43,839 bases of DNA, taken from NCBI GenBank assembly GCA_947632325.1, contig CANROU010000002.1, positions 1 through 43,839 of the forward strand, in the 5' to 3' direction. Position numbers and translations under genes: made by a program. Under the pieces are notes generated by a model that was not told where the DNA came from, did not search any database, and saw only the letters and a program-made list of their open reading frames with translations. This DNA comes from an uncultured Bacilli bacterium. Lineage in GTDB: Bacteria; Bacillota_I; Bacilli_A; RF39; UBA660. Below, piece by piece: positions 16,794 through 24,579 of the stretch. The number at the start of each line of letters is the position of its first letter. Position 1 is the stretch's first letter.

Positions 16794-16822
16794 TTGTATT
16801 AGAAACAAATGTTTGGTATAAT
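16794..16822 (+). promoter_or_regulatory. Extended -10 promoter of the toxin-like small gene
   Basis: TTGTAT (16794-16799), 17 bases, TGG-TATAAT (16817-16822), so an extended -10. The expected start is near 16829-16830, exactly where a segment complementary to the transcript's own terminator begins. Confidence 0.65.
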
Positions 16823-16829
16823 TTTATTA

Positions 16830-16885
16830 GGAATACTTAGTTAGCTTAGGTACTATTCTCCTTTACTTTTTAAAGTGGAAGGAGG
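16830..16885 (+). promoter_or_regulatory. Structured 5' leader: terminator-complementary segment and RBS-sequestering hairpin
   Basis: GGTACTATTC at 16849-16858 is the perfect complement of GAATAGTACC in the terminator (17009-17018), and GGAATACTTA at 16830-16839 pairs with the other arm (17032-17042, allowing G-U). Directly after it, CTCCTTTACTTT (16858-16869) pairs with AAAGTGGAAGGAG (16872-16884) with one bulge, hiding the AAGGAGG ribosome binding site. These are hallmarks of type I toxin mRNAs. Confidence 0.6.
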
Positions 16886-16892
16886 TGAAGTT

Positions 16893-16985
16893 ATGAGAAA
16901 ACAAGAGAAATATCTTTGTACTATCATAATACTCCTTATTATTGTGATTTTAATCATATTAATAAAAATAGTACCAACTGTATAA
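16893..16985 (+). CDS. 30-residue hydrophobic peptide, type I toxin-like
   Basis: The peptide begins 'MRKQEKYLC' and continues as one uninterrupted Ile/Leu/Val helix to '...LIKIVPTV', the size and make-up of type I toxins (a charged N-terminus followed by a single membrane span). The ribosome binding site AAGGAGGTGA (16879-16888) is near perfect but lies in a strong hairpin. The stop codon sits in a second hairpin (AGTACC-A-ACT / AGT-C-GGTACT, 16970-16993). The transcript has its own promoter and terminator and serves no downstream gene: the next feature is a tRNA on the other strand. I do not recognise a named family, and no antisense promoter is evident. A regulatory leader peptide is the alternative, but there is no gene for it to control. 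Confidence 0.6.
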   Translation: MRKQEKYLCTIIILLIIVILIILIKIVPTV

Positions 16986-17007
16986 GTCGGTACTAACTTA
17001 AAATTTT

Positions 17008-17047
17008 GGAATAGTACCTAACTCATCAAAATTAGGTATTCCTTTTT
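17008..17047 (+). terminator. Intrinsic terminator of the toxin-like transcript
   Basis: GGAATA-GT-ACCTAA (17008-17021) pairs with TTAGGTATTCC (17032-17042), followed by TTTTT. The same arms can instead pair with the 5' end of the transcript. Confidence 0.75.
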
Positions 17048-17085
17048 ATTTTATGCAAGTTTCCTTGACATATTCATAATAACAT

Positions 17086-17113
17086 AAAAACGACCTTTTT
17101 GCAAGCCGTTTTT
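17086..17113 (-). terminator. Terminator downstream of tRNA-Thr
   Basis: On the minus strand AAAAACG and CGTTTTT form the stem with a 14-base interior, ending in a T run. It lies 37 bases after the tRNA 3' end. A smaller hairpin (ACTCG/CGAGT, 17122-17137) lies between. Confidence 0.5.
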
Positions 17114-17149
17114 CTATTTTTACTCGAAAGTCCGAGTTTAGTATCTATC

Positions 17150-17225
17150 TGGTGCTGGAAACAAGATTTGAACTTGCGACCTATCGCTTACGAGACGATT
17201 GCTCTACCAACTGAGCTATTCCAGC
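17150..17225 (-). tRNA. tRNA-Thr (anticodon CGT)
   Basis: A complete 76-base cloverleaf. Acceptor GCTGGAA pairs with TTCCAGC, D-stem GCTC/GAGC, anticodon stem ATCGT/GCGAT with loop CTCGTAA (anticodon CGT, reads ACG), 5-base variable loop, and T-stem GCAAG/CTTGT with loop TTCAAAT. The discriminator A and CCA end are encoded. Single tRNA gene, no neighbouring RNA genes. Confidence 0.95.
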
Positions 17226-17401
17226 GCATCAAAGATATTATATCATATTTTTAAAATTGTCCAACTAAAAATGATAATACTAAAATGTTTTTACATTTAT
17301 TTACAAGATAAAATATTTCTGTTAAAGGAAAAATGATGCATTTGGATAGTTTTTCTTTTAAAAATTAGGAAAATATAATATACTAAATAATAGGTGATAT
17401 A

Positions 17402-17983
17402 GTGAAAGAAACAGTTGATACTGTAGTAACTTTTATGACATCTATTTTACAAACTTTTGGTCCATTCTCAGGAATTATGTTAGTACTCTTAGAATCCATC
17501 ATTCCTCTATTGCCATTAGGTGTATTTATCACCTTAAATATCAATGCTTTTGGCTTTTTCTTTGGTTTTATATTATCTTGGATTGCGACTTGTATTGGTT
17601 GTATATGTTCATTTTATGTAGTTCGCCTGTGGTTTAGTAAAAGATTTTTAACATTCATTTCGAAGAAGAAATTAAAGCATTTAAAAAAATTAATGACTAG
17701 AATTGTTAAGATTCCTTTTACTAATTTGGTGGTTTTAATTGCACTACCTTTTACTCCGGCTTTTTTAATTAATATTGCCTCTGGTTTGTCCAAGATGAAT
17801 TCAAAAAAATTTATAATAGCTATTTTACTAGGAAAAATATCTATTGTTTACTTTTGGGGGTATATTGGTAAAAGTATATTACAAAGTGTAACAGATATTA
17901 AGACGATAATAGTTGTTACATTAATGTTGGTTATAGCGTATTTTTTATCTAAATTGATAGGTAAGAAATTAGAGATAGAATAG
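17402..17983 (+). CDS. TVP38/TMEM64 (VTT) family membrane protein
   Basis: 193 residues with five to six hydrophobic segments. 'LVLLESIIPLLPLGVFITLN' and 'LIALPFTPAFLINIASGLSKM' are the two re-entrant P-rich signatures of the VTT/DedA-like superfamily: the 'E-x-x-x-P-x-x-P' loop and the 'P-F-x-P-x-F-x-x-N-x-x-x-G-L' loop. Members act in the membrane and are proposed to handle lipids. The start codon is GTG, preceded by AGGTGA. The RmuC gene follows after 9 bp, so the two are probably in one transcript. The C-terminal helix is followed by a short basic tail. Confidence 0.8.
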   Translation: MKETVDTVVTFMTSILQTFGPFSGIMLVLLESIIPLLPLGVFITLNINAFGFFFGFILSWIATCIGCICSFYVVRLWFSKRFLTFISKKKLKHLKKLMTRIVKIPFTNLVVLIALPFTPAFLINIASGLSKMNSKKFIIAILLGKISIVYFWGYIGKSILQSVTDIKTIIVVTLMLVIAYFLSKLIGKKLEIE

Positions 17984-17992
17984 GAGTGTAGT

Positions 17993-19075
17993 ATGGATTA
18001 TATTATTATTGGTTTATTATTAGTTATATTAATTTTAGTTGTTGTTTCGTTGTTTAAAAATATCAATGAAAGTAATATTGTGGAACGTTTAGGTAAATTT
18101 GAAGTCAATATGACAAAAGAGATGAGTGACTTCAAAATAGATTTAAATAAAAACTTAAATACTGATTTTACATCTTTAAATGAGCAAGTCGAGAAAAGAT
18201 TAATGCTTATTAATGAAAAAGTTAATGAAAGATTAGATCAAAACTTTGAAAAAACAAATAAAACATTTATTTCGGTTTTAGAACGTTTAAATAAAATTGA
18301 TGAAGCTCAAAAGAAAATTGAAATGCTATCTAGTGATATCGTCTCATTACAAAGTATTTTAACAGACAAAAAAAGTAGGGGTATTTTTGGTGAAGTAAAT
18401 TTAAATCATATTATGGCTAATGTCTTTGGAGAAAATAATAAAATATATCAAAAACAATATAGTTTACCAAATGGCACAATTGCTGATTGTATTTTATTTG
18501 CACCTAAGCCTTTAGGAACCATTGCGATTGATTCTAAATTTCCTTTAGAAAATTATCAAATGATGGTTGATAAAAGTTTATCCAATGCTGAGCGTGAAAG
18601 ATATGAAAAGCAATTTAAAATAGATGTTAAAAAACACATTGATGCTATCAGCAGTAAATACATTATTCCAACTGTTACTGCAGATGAGGCTATTATGTTT
18701 TTACCAGCAGAGGCTATTTTTGCGGAAATTAATGCTTATCATCAGGATATAATAGATTATGCTTATAAAAAAAGGGTATGGCTAACTTCTCCCACAACTT
18801 TAATTAGTACACTTACAGTTATTCAAATGGTTATCAAAGATATGGAGCGTGATCAGTATACCTCTGTTATTCATGATGAATTAAATAAATTAGGCTTAGA
18901 ATTTACTAGATATAAAGAACGGTGGGATAAATTATCTAGAAGTATACAAGCTGTCAATCGTGATGTTGAAAATGTGTCAATTACCACTGATAAAATATCT
19001 AAAAAATTTGATCTAATTAACCAAGTAGAGATGGTAAAATTGGAGGATAAAAATGACTTGGAAGATAATAAATAG
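17993..19075 (+). CDS. rmuC: DNA recombination protein RmuC
   Basis: 360 residues. An N-terminal membrane segment (about 3-20) is followed by a long coiled coil (about 30-120) and the RmuC nuclease-like core: 'LTDKKSRGIFGEVNLNHIM', 'QYSLPNGTIADCILFAP', 'IAIDSKFPLENYQMM', 'IMFLPAEAIFAEINAYH' and 'RVWLTSPTTLISTL'. The 'D-x-K-F-P' and the preceding acidic residues fit the restriction-endonuclease-like fold. It limits inversions at short inverted repeats in other bacteria. It lies between the VTT gene (9 bp upstream) and a membrane protein gene it overlaps by 23 bp. Confidence 0.92.
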   Translation: MDYIIIGLLLVILILVVVSLFKNINESNIVERLGKFEVNMTKEMSDFKIDLNKNLNTDFTSLNEQVEKRLMLINEKVNERLDQNFEKTNKTFISVLERLNKIDEAQKKIEMLSSDIVSLQSILTDKKSRGIFGEVNLNHIMANVFGENNKIYQKQYSLPNGTIADCILFAPKPLGTIAIDSKFPLENYQMMVDKSLSNAERERYEKQFKIDVKKHIDAISSKYIIPTVTADEAIMFLPAEAIFAEINAYHQDIIDYAYKKRVWLTSPTTLISTLTVIQMVIKDMERDQYTSVIHDELNKLGLEFTRYKERWDKLSRSIQAVNRDVENVSITTDKISKKFDLINQVEMVKLEDKNDLEDNK

Positions 19076-19637
19076 AATTTTCGTTATTGCTTTTATTATA
19101 ATTAATATTTGGTATTTTTATAACCAATTAATAAATCAAGTTTATGATCGTCTTTTAATTGGACTAGCTATCATTCCGCTCTTGTTGGCCCCTTTATTAA
19201 TTAGTAAAATACTATCTTATAATATTAGTGACAATATAAGGTTTTGTTACTATTTGTTCGTTTTTTTAGCTTATACCTTAGGTAGTATTTTAAAGTTTTA
19301 TCAATTGTTCCCTGGCTTTGATAAAGTGGTTCATTTTATATCCGGTATTTTAACTTCGTGGGCTTTGATTATGTTGTTAAATAAGGCGAATAATTTATCT
19401 GTAAAAATGCCCTTGTGGTTTCAAATATTAAATATTATAACTTTTTCTTTAGCTATTGCTTCCATTTGGGAATTCTTTGAATTCATTTGTGATAATATTA
19501 TTGGTGGTGATTGTCAACATGTACAATCTACTGGCATAAATGATACTATGTTAGATATGTTAGTAGCTTTTTTAGGAAGTATTATTTTTAGTACATGTTA
19601 CTATTTATCGAATAAATCAAAAAAATTAATAAAATAA
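19053..19637 (+). CDS. DUF2238 (YjdF)-like integral membrane protein
   Basis: 194 residues with six predicted membrane helices. Conserved polar motifs lie at helix ends: 'FPGFDKVVHFISGILTSW', 'ASIWEFFEFICDNIIG' and 'GINDTMLDMLVAFLGSII'. The pattern D-K-x-x-H-F, W-E-x-x-E and N-D-x-x-D-M resembles DUF2238/YjdF proteins, whose function is unknown. These acidic and His positions could bind a metal. It starts inside the rmuC 3' end with GGAGG 7 bases upstream, so it is translationally coupled, and ends at a terminator (19645-19702). Confidence 0.65.
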   Translation: MTWKIINRIFVIAFIIINIWYFYNQLINQVYDRLLIGLAIIPLLLAPLLISKILSYNISDNIRFCYYLFVFLAYTLGSILKFYQLFPGFDKVVHFISGILTSWALIMLLNKANNLSVKMPLWFQILNIITFSLAIASIWEFFEFICDNIIGGDCQHVQSTGINDTMLDMLVAFLGSIIFSTCYYLSNKSKKLIK

Positions 19638-19644
19638 TTTGAAT

Positions 19645-19702
19645 AAAATAATTTGAAGTATCTCACAGATATTATTTAGGCGTATAATTCAAATTATTTT
19701 TT
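19645..19702 (+). terminator. Terminator with long loop
   Basis: AAAATAATTTGAA (19645-19657) pairs with TTCAAATTATTTT (19688-19700) across about 30 bases, followed by T-rich sequence. A second copy of the left arm occurs at 19631-19643, partly within the coding end. Confidence 0.5.
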
Positions 19703-19764
19703 ATATACTATAACTATAAATACTAAAAGTAATGTGGCTGCAATAAACTATAATAGGTGGTACT

Positions 19765-19992
19765 ATGGGAATTAGAATTTTCTTCTTTCTTTTAGGATTT
19801 GGATTGACTGTAATTGGTTGTACTTATATAATTACTTATTTAAACTTATGTACCTTAGGTTATTCACTAAAAGATTACTTGCAATTTATTTTTAGTAGAG
19901 TAGAGTGTTTATCAGCAATAGTTGGTTTTAGTATTATGACAATTTCTATTTATAAAAAAGGAAGGAGCAAAAGACATGGTTTATATTTATGA
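19765..19992 (+). CDS. Small two-helix membrane protein, unrecognised
   Basis: 75 residues with two hydrophobic helices (about 4-27 and 43-62) and a basic tail 'YKKGRSKRHG'. AGGTGG precedes the ATG at 7 bases. It overlaps the DUF3603 gene by 17 bp, so the two are co-translated. I do not recognise a family; small membrane partners of this type often regulate or anchor an adjacent protein, but nothing shows that here. Confidence 0.6.
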   Translation: MGIRIFFFLLGFGLTVIGCTYIITYLNLCTLGYSLKDYLQFIFSRVECLSAIVGFSIMTISIYKKGRSKRHGLYL

Positions 19993-20632
19993 TGTGCTTT
20001 TAAATTGGTCTGATACTGATAAAATATATGAATTTTTTGAGTGGAATAATAATGATGTCATCGAACATATCAAAAAGATACCACTATTAAAAATAGGCAG
20101 TAATCAAATGAATGATATTGTTAAACACGTAATTAAAATAGATAAAAATTTATTAAATAATTTATGTAATAAATGTGAAATTTTTTATAAGCGGGATACT
20201 GAGGTCATTAATTATGCTTGCTTATTTACAGATGGCAAAAAGGTTATAGCTATTGAATTTGATGAAGAAGGTAAAAGTTGTTATCATAGTAGTTTGCTTT
20301 TAGATGAAGAAATGGAAATTTTAGATATCAGCGAACGAATAGATTGTCAAGTATTAAAATATCAAATATTAAGAAGTTATCACGTAGATGCATTCTTCAC
20401 AAGGCAAGAAGAATCTAGAAAAAGATATTTACTTAAAGAACTTAAAGCCACTTATCAAAATAAAAATTACCAAAAACTTAATTATTTATATGCTGAATAT
20501 TTTGATGATGAGTTAGATGATATTGATGTAATATATAAAAAGTTTCTAGAGAGTTTAAAAAGTGATTTTAATGAAAAACATCAACATATTTATCAATTAT
20601 TAAAATTATCTCATACTAAAAAACAAGTTTAA
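19976..20632 (+). CDS. DUF3603 family protein
   Basis: 218 residues, soluble. The N-terminus 'MVYIYDVLLNWSDTDKIYEF' and 'EHIKKIPLLKIGSNQMNDIV' match the start of DUF3603 proteins, common in Bacilli and of unknown function. The middle contains 'ALIFxDGKKVIAIEFDEEG'-like text ('LFTDGKKVIAIEFDEEGKS'), and the C-terminal third is helical and charged. GGAAGGAG precedes the ATG. It is coupled to the small membrane protein upstream and ends at a terminator shared with trpS. Confidence 0.75.
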   Translation: MVYIYDVLLNWSDTDKIYEFFEWNNNDVIEHIKKIPLLKIGSNQMNDIVKHVIKIDKNLLNNLCNKCEIFYKRDTEVINYACLFTDGKKVIAIEFDEEGKSCYHSSLLLDEEMEILDISERIDCQVLKYQILRSYHVDAFFTRQEESRKRYLLKELKATYQNKNYQKLNYLYAEYFDDELDDIDVIYKKFLESLKSDFNEKHQHIYQLLKLSHTKKQV

Positions 20633-20651
20633 AAAATGAACTTGTTTTTTT
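20618..20651. terminator. Bidirectional terminator between DUF3603 gene and trpS
   Basis: AAAAAACAAGTT (20618-20629) pairs with AACTTGTTTTTT (20639-20650), with a T run on the plus strand and an A-rich arm serving the convergent trpS on the minus strand. Confidence 0.75.
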
Positions 20652-21668
20652 TTACTTATCAATAAAATCATAATCAATTTGCATATTCTTGCGGACTCTT
20701 TTCATTACTTCTTGAGCCTTTTTACGAGCTTTTTGTGTACCATCATTTAATATTTTATCAACTAGTTCAGGATGTTGTTCATAATAATGCCTTTTTTCTT
20801 GAATTGGTTTTAGAAATTCTAACATCACTTTAATCAATTCTTTTTTACAAGCTACACATCCTCTACTACCTTTTTGACATTCTTGACAGACAGTAGCTAG
20901 GTTAGGATTATCGATTAATTTATGATAATAATAGACCATACATTTTTCTGGATCAGCAGGATCATCTTTTTTGATTTTGTTAGTATCTGTGATAGCTCCC
21001 ATGATTTTTTTAGTAATGGCTTCTTCATCATCTGCTAGATAAATAGCGTTACCTAAACTTTTGCCCATTTTCTCATTACCATCTAATCCTTTAATACGTG
21101 GCGTAGTACTTAAAACCGTTTGGGGTTCTTTTAAAGTAGGACCATAAATACTATTAAATTTACGAACTATCTCCCGGGCTTGTTCTAAGTGTGGAGCCTG
21201 ATCATCACCTACAGGACAAATATCGCAATCGAAACAAGTTAAATCAGCACTTTGACTGACAGGATAGCCAAGGAAACCATAAGTAATACTTTCTCCTTCA
21301 TTACCAAATATATGTTTTTTTTGCGCTACTTCAGCTTTAGTGGTAGGATTACGGAATAAGCGGGAAACTGTTACTAGATTAGAAAGATAAACAGTCATTT
21401 CCGCAATTTCTGGAATTTTTGATTGAATTAAAATATGAGTTTTATCAGGATTTATACCAGCGGCTAAATAATCTAGAGCTATCTCACGAATGTTAGATCT
21501 AATTTTTTCAGGATGTTCAAAATTATCCGTCAAGGCTTGAACATCTGCGATTAAAATATATGTATCATATTCATCCTGTAATTTAACTCGATTTTTTAGC
21601 GAACCAAAATAGTGGCCTAAGTGCATGCGCCCCGTAGGTCTATCACCAGTCAATATAACTTTTTTCAT
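20652..21668 (-). CDS. trpS: Tryptophan-tRNA ligase
   Basis: 338 residues, class I synthetase. 'TGDRPTGRMHLGHYFGSL' holds the HIGH-equivalent (HLGH) and 'GLDGNEKMGKSLGNAI' the KMSKS-equivalent (KMGKS). The tryptophan pocket segment 'CPVGDDQAPHLEQAREIV' is present. It charges tRNA-Trp with tryptophan in the cytoplasm. The region 'KCMVYY...CQECQKGSRGCVACKK' contains Cys spaced C-x20-C-x6-C-x2-C (plus one extra), close to the C-x22-C-x6-C-x2-C [4Fe-4S] motif I recall from Thermotoga TrpRS, so this enzyme may carry an Fe-S cluster. No T-box leader is visible in the short upstream gap. Confidence 0.95.
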   Translation of the reverse strand: MKKVILTGDRPTGRMHLGHYFGSLKNRVKLQDEYDTYILIADVQALTDNFEHPEKIRSNIREIALDYLAAGINPDKTHILIQSKIPEIAEMTVYLSNLVTVSRLFRNPTTKAEVAQKKHIFGNEGESITYGFLGYPVSQSADLTCFDCDICPVGDDQAPHLEQAREIVRKFNSIYGPTLKEPQTVLSTTPRIKGLDGNEKMGKSLGNAIYLADDEEAITKKIMGAITDTNKIKKDDPADPEKCMVYYYHKLIDNPNLATVCQECQKGSRGCVACKKELIKVMLEFLKPIQEKRHYYEQHPELVDKILNDGTQKARKKAQEVMKRVRKNMQIDYDFIDK

Positions 21669-21762
21669 TTATTTCACATCCTTAATATGATTGTATCATA
21701 AATCAAGTGGTTAGAAAATATGTTACTACTTTTAAAATATATGATACAAGTATGGCCAATTA

Positions 21763-22248
21763 TTAATAACCGAAAACACCTTCTAAACTTTCATCGTTTT
21801 CAATAAAGCTATTAACATCTACTACAGTATATTTTGTTTTACTATTACGAATTATCACTTGTTTAATGCCTGCATTTATAATCATTCTTTTACATAAAGC
21901 ACAAGGCATGGCTTTTTCTACATAGGAACCGTCTTTATAATTTTTACCAACTAAATATAAAGTGGAATCAATCATATCACTCCTTTTAGCGCTTATAATA
22001 GCGTTTTGTTCAGCGTGAACACTGCGACATAATTCATATCTTTGGCCTCGAGGAATATTTAATTTTTCTCGGGTACAATATTTTAAATCACAACAATTTT
22101 TTCGACCCCTTGGCGCTCCAACATAACCGGTCGAAATAATTTCATCATTTTTGACAATAATAGCCCCAAAGTTTCGTCTTAAACAAGTGCCTCTTTCTAA
22201 AGTTGCTTCAGCAATATCTAAGTAATAATTAATTTTATCAATTCGCAT
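21763..22248 (-). CDS. dCMP deaminase / ComEB-like cytidine deaminase family protein
   Basis: 161 residues. Zinc site 'SVHAEQNAI' (His and catalytic Glu) and 'MPCALCKRMIINAGI' (P-C-x2-C) define the cytidine/deoxycytidylate deaminase family. 'NFGAIIVKNDEIISTGY' and 'GAPRGRKNCCDL', with further Cys and His before the HAE motif, match the dCMP deaminase branch, which makes dUMP for thymidylate synthesis. Monocistronic, divergent from the hydrogenase gene, with GAGGTG before the start. ComEB of Bacilli belongs to the same family, so the symbol is left open. Confidence 0.88.
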   Translation of the reverse strand: MRIDKINYYLDIAEATLERGTCLRRNFGAIIVKNDEIISTGYVGAPRGRKNCCDLKYCTREKLNIPRGQRYELCRSVHAEQNAIISAKRSDMIDSTLYLVGKNYKDGSYVEKAMPCALCKRMIINAGIKQVIIRNSKTKYTVVDVNSFIENDESLEGVFGY

Positions 22249-22313
22249 ATTTTCACCTCTAAATCTATTATATATGAAAAAACTTTATAATAGTTAAAAA
22301 AGATGAAATATTA

Positions 22314-22366
22314 TTGCTCAAAAATAGTTTTTCGTGGTATATTTAATTTAAGGCATTTGCCTTTTT
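22314..22366 (+). promoter_or_regulatory. Promoter and 5'-end hairpin of the hydrogenase-rubrerythrin operon
   Basis: TTGCTC (22314-22319), 18 bases, TGG-TATATT (22338-22343). The expected start at about 22350 is the first base of a hairpin AAGGC-ATTT-GCCTT followed by TTT (22350-22366). This could stabilise the 5' end or act as a weak attenuator before the GGTGAGG ribosome binding site. Confidence 0.5.
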
Positions 22367-22385
22367 AAGCGGTGAGGAACATATA

Positions 22386-23870
22386 ATGAAAAGATATCGT
22401 TGTAAAATTTGTGGTTATGAATTTGAAGGAGACGCTTTAGATTCTACTTATCACTGTCCTATTTGTGATGCTTCATATGAACAATTTGTCTTAGTAGAGG
22501 AACCAGAAGATAAACGAATACCCTTAGCGTTAGACAATCCCGCTATTATGCGTATTATGGAAAAATGTATTAATTGCGGACGTTGTAAAGATATTTGTCA
22601 AAATGTTGTCGGTATTAAGTATGATATTAATAAAGCCAAGTGTCCTGTTTGCGTTAACTGTGGACAATGTATTTTAAATTGTCCTGTAGGCGCTTTGGTT
22701 CCTAAATATCATTATAAAAGGGTGCTAGATTATATTCATGATACAGATAAAACGGTTATTGTCTCTACTTCTCCAGCCGTAAGAGTGGCTTTAGGGGAAG
22801 AATTTGGTATGACCCCTGGTAGTTTTGTCGAAGGACAAATGGTTACAGCTTTAAAAAAATTAGGCTTTGATTATGTTTTAGATACTACCTTTGGTGCTGA
22901 TTTGACGGTTATGGAAGAAGCTAGTGAATTACTAGAAAGACTTAAATCATCGAAAAAATTGCCCCAATTTACTAGTTGTTGTCCAGCGTGGGTTAAATAT
23001 ATGGAAATATACCATCCTCACTTATTAAAGCATTTGTCGAATACTAAAAGTCCTGTTGGAATACAAGGAACTATTATTAAAACCTATTTCTGTGAAAAAT
23101 TAGGGCTTAATCCAGCTGATGTTATTCATGTAGCCTTAACACCATGTACGGCCAAAAAATTTGAGATAACTAAAGAAGAATTAAAAACTAGTGGTGAGTA
23201 TAATCATGATAATTCTATGGTAGATACTGATTTTGTTATTACTACTAGTGAGATGGCTATGATGATTAGAGAAAATAATATTGATTTCAAGACCTTACCT
23301 AATGGACAATACGATTCGCTTTTATCAAGAGGTAGTGGTTCAGGAGTTATTTTTGGTAGTAGCGGTGGTGTAATGGAGGCAACACTTAGAACAGTTTATT
23401 ATTTATTAACTAAAAAGTCGCCACCTAAAGATTTATTACAATTAAACTCGGTTCGTGGTTATGAAAATATTAGAGAAGCTACTATTAAAATATTAGATTA
23501 TCAATTAAAAGTGGCTGTAGTACATGGCCTGCCTAATGTAGAAGTGCTCCTTAAAAAGTTGGAAAATGGTAACTTGGATTATGATTTTATTGAGGTCATG
23601 AACTGCATTGGTGGTTGCGTTGGTGGCGGAGGGCAACCTTTAGTTAATATTAATAAACAAGATGAAATAAGGCAAAAAAGAAAAGAAGCGCTGTATGCTA
23701 AAGACGCCACAGATTCTATCCGTAACAGTTATGAAAATCCGGACATTAAAGAAATATATCACTCTTTCTTAAAATGTCCACTATCTAGTTTATCAAAAAA
23801 ACTATTACATACTACATATACATCTAAACATGATATATTAGGGGATGAACCCATTAATATAAATAATTAA
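22386..23870 (+). CDS. Rubredoxin-fused [FeFe] hydrogenase
   Basis: 494 residues. Residues 1-40 are a rubredoxin domain (C6-x2-C9 and C24-x2-C27). Residues 58-105 hold two [4Fe-4S] ferredoxin motifs ('CINCGRCKDIC' and 'CPVCVNCGQCILNC'). The rest is the H-cluster domain with all three signatures intact: 'TSCCPAW' near 198, 'TPCTAKKFE' and 'EVMNCIGGCVGGGGQP'. It is therefore likely catalytic for reversible H2 oxidation or proton reduction in the cytoplasm, with the rubredoxin giving electrons to a partner. The rubrerythrin gene begins 21 bp later, suggesting H2-driven peroxide reduction. The maturases HydE/F/G are not in the window. Confidence 0.92.
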   Translation: MKRYRCKICGYEFEGDALDSTYHCPICDASYEQFVLVEEPEDKRIPLALDNPAIMRIMEKCINCGRCKDICQNVVGIKYDINKAKCPVCVNCGQCILNCPVGALVPKYHYKRVLDYIHDTDKTVIVSTSPAVRVALGEEFGMTPGSFVEGQMVTALKKLGFDYVLDTTFGADLTVMEEASELLERLKSSKKLPQFTSCCPAWVKYMEIYHPHLLKHLSNTKSPVGIQGTIIKTYFCEKLGLNPADVIHVALTPCTAKKFEITKEELKTSGEYNHDNSMVDTDFVITTSEMAMMIRENNIDFKTLPNGQYDSLLSRGSGSGVIFGSSGGVMEATLRTVYYLLTKKSPPKDLLQLNSVRGYENIREATIKILDYQLKVAVVHGLPNVEVLLKKLENGNLDYDFIEVMNCIGGCVGGGGQPLVNINKQDEIRQKRKEALYAKDATDSIRNSYENPDIKEIYHSFLKCPLSSLSKKLLHTTYTSKHDILGDEPININN

Positions 23871-23891
23871 GAAGAAGGAAGGAAAAAAATT

Positions 23892-24434
23892 ATGGAACTA
23901 AAAGGAAGTAAAACAGAACAAAATTTAATGGCTGCTTTCGCAGGAGAAAGTCAAGCTAGAAATAAGTATACTTATTATGCATCAAAGGCTAAGAAGGATG
24001 GTTATGAGCAAATTGCTGCCATCTTTGAAGAAACAGCTAATAATGAAAAAGAACATGCTAAATTATGGTTTAAGGAACTTCATGATGGTGATGTTCCTGA
24101 TACTCTAACTAACCTAGAAGATGCTGCAACAGGAGAAAACTATGAATGGACCGAAATGTATAAAGAATTTGCCGCGACAGCTAAAGAGGAAGGATTCGAT
24201 CGAATTGCTTATCTTTTCGAAGAAGTAGGCAAAATTGAAAAAGAACACGAAGAACGTTATCTTACTTTATTAAAAAATATTAAAGATGATAAAGTATTCC
24301 ACAAAGATGGAGATAAAATGTGGATTTGTCGTAACTGTGGCCATGTCTTTGTTGGAAAAGATGCTCCTAGTGTATGTCCTGTATGTAAACATCCACAAAG
24401 TTATATGGAAATTAAAGCTGAAAATTATAAATAA
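23892..24434 (+). CDS. rbr: Rubrerythrin
   Basis: 180 residues. The N-terminal four-helix di-iron domain shows the repeated E-x-x-A and E-x-x-H motifs ('[16 protein letters not shown]', '[13 protein letters not shown]', '[13 protein letters not shown]'). The C-terminal rubredoxin domain has 'CRNCGHVF' and '[10 protein letters not shown]'. It reduces hydrogen peroxide to water in anaerobes, taking electrons from NADH or a rubredoxin. It follows the rubredoxin-hydrogenase gene in the same transcript; a terminator closes the unit. Full length for the classic short rubrerythrin. Confidence 0.95.
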   Translation: MELKGSKTEQNLMAAFAGESQARNKYTYYASKAKKDGYEQIAAIFEETANNEKEHAKLWFKELHDGDVPDTLTNLEDAATGENYEWTEMYKEFAATAKEEGFDRIAYLFEEVGKIEKEHEERYLTLLKNIKDDKVFHKDGDKMWICRNCGHVFVGKDAPSVCPVCKHPQSYMEIKAENYK

Positions 24435-24437
24435 ATT

Positions 24438-24470
24438 AAAAGGTTCCCCATGAATATAGGGAATTTTTTA
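24438..24470 (+). terminator. Terminator after rubrerythrin
   Basis: TTCCC (24444-24448) pairs with GGGAA (24459-24463), extended by A-rich and T-rich flanks, and ends in TTTTTT. Confidence 0.6.
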
Positions 24471-24523
24471 TTTAGAAAAAGAGGTAAATGAAAGTACTCT
24501 TATAAACTGTGTAAAAAAATATA

Positions 24524-24553
24524 TTGACGTGGTGGTGGTAGTAGTCTTACAAT
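24524..24553 (+). promoter_or_regulatory. Promoter of the serpin gene
   Basis: TTGACG (24524-24529), 18 bases including GGTGGTGGTAGTAGT, TACAAT (24548-24553). It leads to a short leader with AGGAGG at 24567-24573. Confidence 0.5.
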
Positions 24554-24579
24554 TAAAGTATAAAATAGGAGGAAAGAAA

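Noticed and set aside
16893..16985. Leader peptide of a transcription attenuator
   Set aside because: No gene follows on the same strand for over 400 bases and a strong terminator closes the unit. The peptide has no run of one regulatory amino acid other than its hydrophobic helix.
20652..21762. T-box riboswitch upstream of trpS
   Set aside because: The gap before the gene is under 100 bases and contains no T-box sequence or specifier stem.
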